Under the pieces are notes generated by a model that searched no databases, was not told the DNA's origin, and saw nothing but the letters and a program-made list of their open reading frames with translations. Both the position numbers and the translations under genes were made by a program. Shown here piece by piece: positions 54,843 to 64,000 of a DNA stretch of 64,000 nucleotides (positions are counted from its first letter, which is position 1; each line of letters starts with the position of its first letter). The DNA is from Cephalopachus bancanus (taxonomy: Eukaryota > Chordata > Mammalia > Primates > Tarsiidae): the NCBI GenBank assembly GCA_027257055.1, contig JAPVLO010000182.1, forward strand, positions 4,216,001-4,280,000. The letters are read 5' to 3'.

Positions 54843-55151
54843 TTTGTTGTTGTTGTTTTTGTTTTTTTGTTTTTTTGAGTTGGAGTCTCACTCCGTCGCC
54901 CAGACTGGAGTGCAGTGGCCGCTCCCGGCCACCGCAGCCTCGACCTGCCGGGCTCCGGCCATCCTTCCGCCTCAGCCTTCCGAGTAGCCGGAATTACAGG
55001 CGCACGCCACCAAGCCCGGCTAATTTTCTGATTTACTGTAGAGATGAGGTCTCGCTGCCCAGGCAGGTCTCGAACCCGCGGGCTCAGGCAATCCACTCAC
55101 CTCAGCCTCCCAAAGGCACAGGATGACAGGCTGAGCCACCGAGCCCGGCTT
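54843..55151 (-). mobile_element. Alu, young subfamily with 5-bp deletion
   Basis: (GTT)n tail, GTGGCCGCTCCCGGCCAC and CGCTGCCCAGGCAGGTCTCG. A(T/C)AAGTATAAATTT flanks it at 54829-54842 and 55152-55165 (13 of 14). Confidence 0.95.
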
Positions 55152-55165
55152 ACAAGTATAAATTT

Positions 55166-55657
55166 AAAAGAGAAAATCTAACCAAGGCAAGAAGCCATGG
55201 AAATGAAGCAGAAGCCCTTATCTAGAAAGAAAATATGGGGCATCTCCTCTCAGATTGGTATGGACTGGCAGAGGGGCTCGTGGAGCTTAGGGGGACAGAG
55301 AGAGCCCACAGGAGACGGTGGACCGAGCTTCCGCCCTCCTGGGTGAGGAAGAGGGGCAGCAACATTAGATCATGCTCCATGGAACTTTCCCGAGGGTCAC
55401 CAAACCCAAAACTCTGAAGGAAGGACACCGAGATAAACAAAAAGAGAAGGACAGGTTGCAAACTTAAATGTGCCCCCCAAATAAATATCACTATCAACAA
55501 AATATATTGGGAAACTGAGCCCTGTGACATTTTAAATAATAGAATGTGAGTTTCATGTTGTGTTCCTTCATAGAGTGAGTTCACTTCAAACACTGGCTGC
55601 AGGGAGAAAATGGAAGCCTGTCTGCGTCTTGCAAGGCATCTGGACATTTAGCGCTTG
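55166..55657. other. Unclassified sequence
   Basis: No repeat recognised. A 141-residue minus-strand frame (55222-55647) has a hydrophobic central stretch but no known family. Confidence 0.4.
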
Positions 55658-55672
55658 GAACACGTTGGTTTT

Positions 55673-55975
55673 GTTTTGTGTTTTGTCTTGTTTTGAGTTG
55701 GAGTCTCACTCTGTTGCCCAGTCTGGCGTACAGTGGCATACTCACAGCCACCTCAGCCTCAACCTGCTGGGCTCAGGCGATCCTTCTGCCTCAGCCTTCT
55801 AAGTAGCTGGAAATACAGGCGTGTGCCACCACACCCAGCTAATTTTTTATTTTATTGTAGAGACGAGGTCTCTCCAAGTGGCCCGGGCTAGTTTCGTACC
55901 CCTGGACTCAGGCAATTCAATCACCTCTACCTCCCAAAGTGCTGGGATTAAAGGCGTGAGCCACTGTGCCTGGCA
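55673..55975 (-). mobile_element. Alu, intermediate type
   Basis: Antisense dimer with an older right arm (ACAGTGGCATACTCACAGCCACC). GAACAC(G/A)TTGGTTTT at 55658-55672 and 55976-55990 (14 of 15). Confidence 0.93.
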
Positions 55976-56098
55976 GAACACATTGGTTTTTCTGGAAGAT
56001 GGCCCAGCATCCAGGAGCAAAGCAGTCCTAAATTGGATAGGCACATGCGGATGTGACATGCACCTGCACAGGGTCCCATACCTATCCTTTAAAATTTT

Positions 56099-56182
56099 TT
56101 TTTAATATCAATATTTTTTATTTTGATATTGTGGAGTACAGTTTAGGGTTAGGTATACAAACATGCTTCGTTCAGGCACCCT
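56099..56182 (-). mobile_element. Very short L1 insertion (about 85 bp of 3' end)
   Basis: Antisense A-rich tail plus GTGGAGTACAGTTTAGGGTTAGG and CAGGCACCC, the last bases of the L1 3' UTR. Duplication TATCCTTT(A/T)AAATTTT at 56083-56098 and 56183-56198 (15 of 16). Confidence 0.85.
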
Positions 56183-56274
56183 TATCCTTTTAAATTTTAG
56201 CAGGGGGTGTGGTGGGGGTGAGGAACATTGCTATTATTGTCCCCTCACATGAGGACATAGAAGTTCAAAGAGGT

Positions 56275-56568
56275 GGCTGGGCTCGGTGGCTCAGCCTGTA
56301 ATCCTGCACGTGGGAGGCCGAGGTGAGTGAATTGTCTGAGCCCGCGGGTTCAAGACCCGCCTGGGCAACTTGGCGAGACCTCATCTCTACAATAAATCAA
56401 AAAACTAGCTGGGTGTGGTAGCGCACGCCTGTAGTTCCAGCTACTTGGAAGGCTGAGGCGGAAGGATCGCCGGAGCCCAGCAGGTCGAGGCTGCGGCGGC
56501 CGGGAGCAGCCACTGCACGCCAGTCTGGGCAACAGAGTGAGACTCCAACTCAAAAAAAAAAAAAAAAA
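56275..56568 (+). mobile_element. Alu, young subfamily (no 5-bp deletion)
   Basis: GCTGGGCTCGGTGGCTCAGCC to CTCCAACTC and A18. Right arm GCGGCCGGGAGCAGCCAC. AGAA(G/A)TTCAAAGAGGT at 56259-56274 and 56569-56584 (15 of 16). Confidence 0.95.
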
Positions 56569-56584
56569 AGAAATTCAAAGAGGT

Positions 56585-57767
56585 TAGGTGACTTGTTCAA
56601 TGTCACATCAACCTGGGACCTCTCTCATGCTCAAGCTTTTCTCACTTTCTTACTCCAAGGTACCAAATTCAAACTCAGTGTGAGAGACTTTCAGCAAAAA
56701 TTCCACCTCTGGGAAGAGAGATTCGAACGTTAAAAGGTGTATCCAGAGACTCCCCCAGGCTCTGCAATAGACCCCCACACTAAATCCTATCTAGAATTGA
56801 CACCTAGTGATCAGGACCTGAGGAGCTTCCTTCGAGGTCTGGGGTCAGCCTTTCCCTGACCGGACAACTGGGTTAGAGCAGGTCGAGGCGAAGGAGGGGG
56901 CTTGGCCTATGGTCTTTGCCCCCTTATCAGAGATCAGATTTAGTCCATCAAACCTGGGCCAGAGAATCTGCACTCAAGAGATGTCCCCGTTCATAAAACA
57001 GGCATGAGAACCACAGCACTAGAAGGCGATATCCCAAGGACACAAACCATGCCTTATGCATTTTTATTTCATGGTGCATGACATTTGGTGCATTCGAAAT
57101 GCTTATTGAACACTGAACAGATAAACTTTGGATTAAAAAAAAATACTTGGATCTACGCCTTGCCCCTGCTACTTAAAGGCCATGCTTTAAGCAAGCCAAT
57201 GTCCAAGACTCTCTCAACTCTCCTGAGATGTGAATGAGACCTTATGGAGGGTAGGAGACAGCCCGATCCGTTCAAAGGCCCTCAAAACTGCAGATGTGCA
57301 AGAGGAAGCATTGTTCACATTGGAAATTCTTTTCTTGTCATCCAGTATCTCTCTTTGTTCCCCACCTCTCTGCCGGCTTCACTAATCAATGGTTTCCCAG
57401 CCTGGTCTAATATGCACTGGAGTGCAGGCTGGGGAAGGAGGTAGACAGATAAAGCAGCCTCAAATCGCTGACAATCTGAACGTCTCCTTTCTCTTACCTA
57501 GAAGCTGCAACATTCTCAATTACCATGGCAACCCGGAGTCCAGAACAATAGTCATGTGTTGGATAGCTTTGTGTGTGTGGGTGTGTGTGTTTGTGTGAGA
57601 GAGAGAAAACATGTATGCATGCTTCAGGAAAGGGGGGTGACCCAGCTGTTGGGGCACCGCAAACCCCAAAGGCTATTAGAGACCAAAAAATACCCACGGA
57701 AGACCTGTGTTGACCTCCACACTGGAAACAGGAAGTGTGCCTTCTTTGATGCTTTAGATCAGAGATG
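56585..57767. other. Unclassified sequence with short (GT)n
   Basis: About 1.2 kb without recognised repeats apart from a GT-rich tract at 57571-57597 followed by (GA)n. Confidence 0.4.
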
Positions 57768-58072
57768 AGTAGGCTACAGCCCCTAGGCTGAATCAGTCCT
57801 GGTGCCTGTTTCTGTATAGCCTGGAAGCTAAGAATGGTTGAAAAATCAAAAAAAGACTATTGCATGACATGTGAAATTATGTAAAATTCAAATGTCAATG
57901 TCCATAAAGTTTTATCCAAACATAGCCCTACTCCTGTGTTTCCGTATTATCTGTGGCGGCTTTTTCACATTTATTATAAAACAGGGCTGCAGCAGAGACC
58001 ATCTGACCCAGAAAGCCTAAAAGATGTACTCCTTGGCCCTTTACGGAAAAGTCTGCCCAGCCCTGGTCTAGG
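57768..58072 (-). mobile_element. hAT-type MITE (MER1 group)
   Basis: Plus-strand start CAGAGATGAGTAGGCTACAGCCCC and end TTACGGAAAAGTCTGCCCAGCCCTG. In complement the element starts CAGGGCTGGGCAGACTTTTCC and GTAAAGGGCC, a well-known non-autonomous hAT consensus. It contains CCATAAAGTTTTATCCAAAC. No coding sequence. Confidence 0.75.
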
Positions 58073-58405
58073 CTCTCTCACAGAGAATGGACTCGGACCA
58101 GGCTCCGGGCTCCTCCCTAGGGGTACGCTGAGGAGTGAAGCCCTGCCTCTGTCCTCCATGAGGCTCAGGGTCCGTAGAAGAGCACAGAGTCCAGACACCT
58201 AGTCCAGTGTGTCCCCAGAGAGGCCAGACACGCTCTGGGACCCCCAACCCAGCTAGCTTGTGTAACAATACCCCAGTTTGAGGTCATCTGCGGGGGGCGG
58301 GGTCCTAGTCATTCCTGATTCCACCAAGGGTACAATTCTGTGAAAGAGCCAGCTGGTCCCTTGAAGCATAGCCAGTGGTTTCTGCAGGTGTCCAGGATAC
58401 AGGGT

Positions 58406-58581
58406 GGCTCTCACATGCAGGTGCCACCCTTTGCCAGCCTGTTCCAACTGGTACTTTGCAAACAGGTGTGGGTAGACCCAATCGTGGTAGACTGGCTCTC
58501 ACATGCAGGTGCCACCCTTTGCCAGCCTGTTCCAACTGGTACTTTGCAAACAGGTATGGGTAGACCCAATCATGGTAGACT
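58406..58581. repeat. 88-bp tandem duplication, two copies
   Basis: 58406-58493 and 58494-58581 are direct, adjacent copies. They differ at two positions, both G versus A (GGTGTGGG/GGTATGGG and AATCGTGG/AATCATGG). Confidence 0.97.
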
Positions 58582-59055
58582 GGTGTCCTTCAGGCCAGAT
58601 CTCCGCAGCCCATGGGTCACCTGCTTTCTGTGTATAGCTGTGCTCCTTGTTCCTTTCATGGATTGTTTTATTGCTTCACTGTTACCTTTTTATTGTGGGC
58701 ACTGCATGCAATCTGGTCTCTCCCTGCCTCACACGGATTTATAATGTTTTCTTCCCTGTGGCAGGGTGGTATCACCATCCCAGGTGCCACATCCTCATAC
58801 CGCAAAACCCAGCAGCACAGGGGGACTGTGTCTTCCTTGGGTTCATTTTTAAGATTGAGGAAATCCTCACAAAGAAACCCTCCCTGCAGACTTTTGTATC
58901 CGAAGTGGGTTATATGTCCAAGCTTAATCCGGTTGCTAGAAGGGGAATGAATGATCAGCAATGGCTTGGATGAAGTGCACTGACTAGTCACACTATCAAT
59001 TCATGACCACTAACCTCGAGAACAGACTTAATGCTGCCTTGTAATTATATTTTCC
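58582..59055. other. Unclassified sequence
   Basis: No gene or repeat recognised. Confidence 0.4.
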
Positions 59056-59526
59056 TAGATTAGTGATTCTCAAATTTAAGTGTGCATCAGAGTCACCCAG
59101 AGGGCTTGTTGAATCACAGATTGGTGAACTTGGCCACAGAGTTTCTGATTTAGAAGGTCTAGAGTGGGGCCCAAGATTCTACATTTTTTTTTTTTTTTTT
59201 TGAGTTGGAGTCTCACTCTGCTGCCCAGACTGGAGTGCAGTGGCCGCTCCCGGCCACCGCAGCCTCGACCCGCTGGGCTCCAGTGATCCTTCCGCCTCAG
59301 CCTTCCAAGTAGCTGAAATTATAGGCTCGCGCTACCATGCCCAACTAGTTTTTGATTTATTGTAGAGGTGAGGTGAGGTCTCACCAAGTTGCCCAGGCGG
59401 GTCTCGAAAGGCGCGGGATTGCAGGCTAAGCCACCGAGCCCGGCAGATTCTGCATTTTTGACAAGTTCTCAGGCAATGCTGGTACTGTGGGCCACAGGAT
59501 CACACTCTGGGAACCACTGCTCTAGA
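59056..59526 (-). mobile_element. MER5A-type hAT MITE, split by an Alu
   Basis: Left AGTGATTCTCAAATTTAAGTG and GTTTCTGATTTAGAAGGTCTAG, right GACAAGTTCTCAGGCAATGC and GGAACCACTG. The ends are complementary (CAGTGGTTC type). TCCTAGAT and CTCTAGAT outside are a probable 8-bp duplication (6 of 8). Confidence 0.85.
59189..59444 (-). mobile_element. Alu, young subfamily with internal deletion
   Basis: Antisense. The left arm jumps from GGCGGGTCTCGAA to AGGCGCGGGATTGC, removing about 40 bases. AGATTCT(A/G)CATTTTT at 59174-59188 and 59445-59459 (14 of 15) shows insertion into MER5A. Confidence 0.94.
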
Positions 59527-59579
59527 TCACTGATTCTCCTACTGTCCAATACAACAACCATTCACATAATCTTTTAATT

Positions 59580-61672
<2,093 letters not shown>

Positions 61673-61748
61673 ACCATGTTTTCTTAGCTTTGGCCTCCTC
61701 CCCTACCTTGGGGAGGAGAATCCTCCCTCTCTCTCTAATTGACTTTCT

Positions 61749-62040
61749 TTTTTTTTTTTTTTTTTTTTTTTTTTGAGTCGGAGTCTCACTCTGTCTGGAG
61801 TGCAGTGGCCGCTCCCGGCCACCGCAGCCTCGCCTGCTGGGCTCTGGCGATCCTTCCGCCTCAGCCTTCCGAGTAGCCGGAATTACAGGCACGCGCTATC
61901 ACGCCCGGCTGATTTTTTGATTTACTGTAGAGATGAGGTCTCGCTGCCCAGGCGGGTCTCGAACCCGCGGGCTCAGGCAATCCACTCACCTCAGCCTCCC
62001 AAAGGCGCGGGATGACAGGCTGAGCCACCGAGCCCAGCTT
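61749..62040 (-). mobile_element. Alu, young subfamily with 5-bp deletion
   Basis: Long T-run, GTGGCCGCTCCCGGCCAC, CGCTGCCCAGGCGGGTCTCG and GGCGCGGGATGACAGGCTGAG. A small deletion follows CACTCTGTC. Perfect duplication CTAATTGACTTTCT at 61735-61748 and 62041-62054. Confidence 0.96.
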
Positions 62041-62073
62041 CTAATTGACTTTCTAAATCAACTCTGAAAACTT

Positions 62074-62372
62074 CAATTAAGGCTGGAAATGGTGACTCAC
62101 GTCTGTAATCCCAGCACTTTAGGAGGCAGAGACAAGAGGATTGCCTGAGTTCAGGGGTTCGAGACCAGCCTGAGTAACATGGCGAGAACTCGTCTCTACA
62201 ATAAATCAAAAAATTAGCTGGGCGTGGTGGCACACGCCTGTAGTTCCAGCTACTTGGAAGACTGAGGCGGAAGGATCACCTAAGCACAGGAAGTCGAGGC
62301 TGTGGTGAGCCATGATCACACCACTGCATTCCAGCCTGGGCAACAAAGTGAGACCTTGACTTTAAAAGAATA
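62074..62372 (+). mobile_element. Alu, intermediate type
   Basis: GGCTGGAAATGGTGACTCACGTC to GAGACCTTGACTTTAAAAG. Full dimer. Confidence 0.9.
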
Positions 62373-62439
62373 GAAAAAATTCAGATTGGAAACTTAATCA
62401 ATCAGAGAGAGATTATCTGCATTGCAGAAAGAATTTGCC

Positions 62440-62660
62440 ACAGCCCTCCTGGGCTCAAGTGATCCTTCCACCTCAGCCCCTCAGTAGCTGGGACTACAGA
62501 TGCACACACCACACCCAGCTACTTTTTTTATTTTTTGTAGAGATAAGGTCTTGCTACGTGTGAGTCCAGGCTAGTCTCAAACTCCTAGGCTCAAGCAATC
62601 TTCCTGGTTCGGCCTCCCAAAGTACTGAGATTACAGGTGTGACCCACCACATCCAGTCTC
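62440..62660 (-). mobile_element. Alu, 3' part missing
   Basis: Starts inside the right arm (CCTCCTGGGCTCAAGTGATCC) and ends GTGTGACCCACCACATCCAG. No T-tail, so it has been truncated after insertion. Confidence 0.82.
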
Positions 62661-63712
62661 CAATCACTAATTTTTAAACATTGTCCTCCTCAAAGCTAGC
62701 CACACAAGGCACTCACAAAAAAAACCTGCCTGGCAAAATTCACCATTTCCTTCCTACCAAAAGAAAATACACTCAATTAAAACAACCTGGTCAGACACAA
62801 TAGACTCATTTAATCATTGTGTCTAGTCACAGCATAACCACCTGTACCTTGACAAGAAAACTGATTATTCTATCAAGAGACTTCACTCTCTTACTGGCAT
62901 TGATGCAACTTTCTTTATTCATGTAAGTCAAAACCATTTCTCATCCCCAGACAATGGTGTTATTTTGTTAAAAATAGAAAAATACAGCATCCTGTGAAAA
63001 CAGCAAGATTTTCCATGAGAAATCATCTTGCTTGGAGCTTGGCCAACATGGCATTTAATACACGCCTGAGCTAAGGGACCCAAAGTGACTCCTTTCGGGT
63101 GATTTTTTTTCACGTCTAGGAAAGATCACACTTCAGGTTTTGGAACACCCCAGGAGACCATGCAATTGACAGAAGGAGACAGAGAGACCCAATGAGAAAT
63201 GAGTTGGGAGTGGTAGCCTGACCTCTGCGCATCTGTCTACCAAAAGGGATTACGTTGAACTCATTGGCTAAGAAGCTAAGGCAAGGGGTCTTCTATGTCA
63301 TAGAGGGTTAGGAAGACTCTCATGCTGGACCATCAGTGGCAGAGCCGATGCAAAGGCTAACTGGTATGGGCAAAGTAAGGTCTAGAGAATAGCAGCAGTG
63401 GCGGCACCTGAGAACTTATTAGAAACGCACATGAAAGCCACACAAAAAGCAGGCGAATTTCAAATCCACTTGGTAAAATGTTAACTGAATGAGTCATGAA
63501 TGCTCCATGTTGCAAGAGGAGAAAAGTCCTCTTAGGCAGGATACGAAGAACCAACTAGGGGCATTTAGTTTGGGTCAGAGCAGTGTGGAGGAGGTAATCC
63601 ACACCCGAATTCAAAATAGTAGCTTCATCCTAGCTGGAACTGGGTTAAAAGCTGTACAAATGGCCTACGGCCACCATTAGTAGGCAGGAGAAATAGACAT
63701 TGAAAGTCGTAG
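62661..63712. other. Unclassified sequence
   Basis: About 1 kb with no recognised gene or repeat. Confidence 0.4.
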
Positions 63713-64000
63713 GAAGACCTGGCACGGTGGCTCGAGCCTGTAATCCCAGCACTTTGGGAGGCCGAGGTAAGGGGATTGCCCGAGCCCACGGGTTCAAGAA
63801 CAGCCTGGGCAACTCGGTGAGACCTCATCTCTACAATAAATCAAAAAATTAGTTGGGGCATGCTAGCATGTGCCTGTAGTTCCTGCTACTTGGAAGACTG
63901 AGGCGGAAGGATCACCTGAGCCCAGCAGGTCGACGCTGGGGTGGCCGTGAGCATGCCACTGCACTCCAGCCTGGGCAAAGGGGTGAGACTACAACTCAAA
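63713..64000 (+). mobile_element. Alu, running to the window end
   Basis: GACCTGGCACGGTGGCTCGAGCC to ACTACAACTCAAA. Right arm GGGGTGGCCGTGAGCATGCCACTGC is intermediate between the ancestral and young forms. The tail lies beyond the window. Confidence 0.92.

Noticed and set aside
58340..58744. 134-residue plus-strand frame with an internal repeated segment
   Set aside because: The repeat is the 88-bp tandem duplication, which changes frame between copies, so a protein repeat is not maintained.

Overview
This window looks like nuclear DNA of a primate and consists almost entirely of interspersed repeats. 7SL-type dimeric Alu elements are present on both strands, beside L1 with its usual ORF2, MIR, L2, CR1/L3, MaLR LTRs, MER5-type hAT relics and a mariner. 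The youngest Alus do not look like anthropoid AluS/AluY. They also lack the right-arm GACGCCACGGCACTC block that I associate with lemur and galago Alus, and there are no galago tRNA-derived SINEs. By elimination a tarsier-like primate fits best, but that is an inference from memory of consensus sequences. I found no convincing protein-coding gene, tRNA, rRNA or other RNA gene. The longest open frames fall in tandem repeats, in L1 ORF2 remnants or in sequence I cannot recognise.

Layout. 0-10.2 kb: a MER5 tail, a MaLR LTR, two L1M relics, a 20-bp-unit minisatellite inside the second L1M, an MLT1 LTR with a nested Alu, then a nearly complete ORF2-containing L1 (4090-8402) with a twin-priming 5' inversion, a perfect 13-bp target duplication, a nested Alu and a two-unit copy of the same minisatellite. 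A second, longer and inverted minisatellite array lies at 9566-10192. 10.2-18.2 kb: MIRs and two old CR1/L3 LINEs in opposite orientation. 18.2-21 kb: low-repeat sequence with a CpG-dense, possibly LTR-derived block (19160-19720), an L2 and a MIR. 21-29.6 kb: Alus, two MLT1 LTRs, an Alu inserted into the linker of another Alu, and several stretches that I cannot classify. 29.6-31.3 kb: an AT-rich tandem array with long palindromes, then L1M and L1 3' ends. 31.3-36.2 kb: mostly unclassified. 36.2-37.2 kb: a mariner with terminal inverted repeats and a gutted transposase. 37.3-46 kb: MIR, L1 and Alu nests, including an approximately 70-bp internally deleted Alu with its own target duplication and an Alu split by a 2.5-kb L1. 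48.2-48.7 kb: a hAT element with a transposase C-terminus. 49-52 kb: L1M and an unexplained local duplication. 52-64 kb: many young Alus with intact target duplications, an 88-bp tandem duplication, a MER5A split by an Alu, and a long L2 copy.

The elements do not form a pathway. What the window records is a history of insertions, and the target duplications and split hosts order many of them: L2, MIR and L3 first, then MLT1 and MER5, then L1, then the young Alu family. The observation I consider most worth following up is the 20-bp minisatellite family. It occurs three times within 8.6 kb, twice embedded in the ORF2 part of separate L1 copies.
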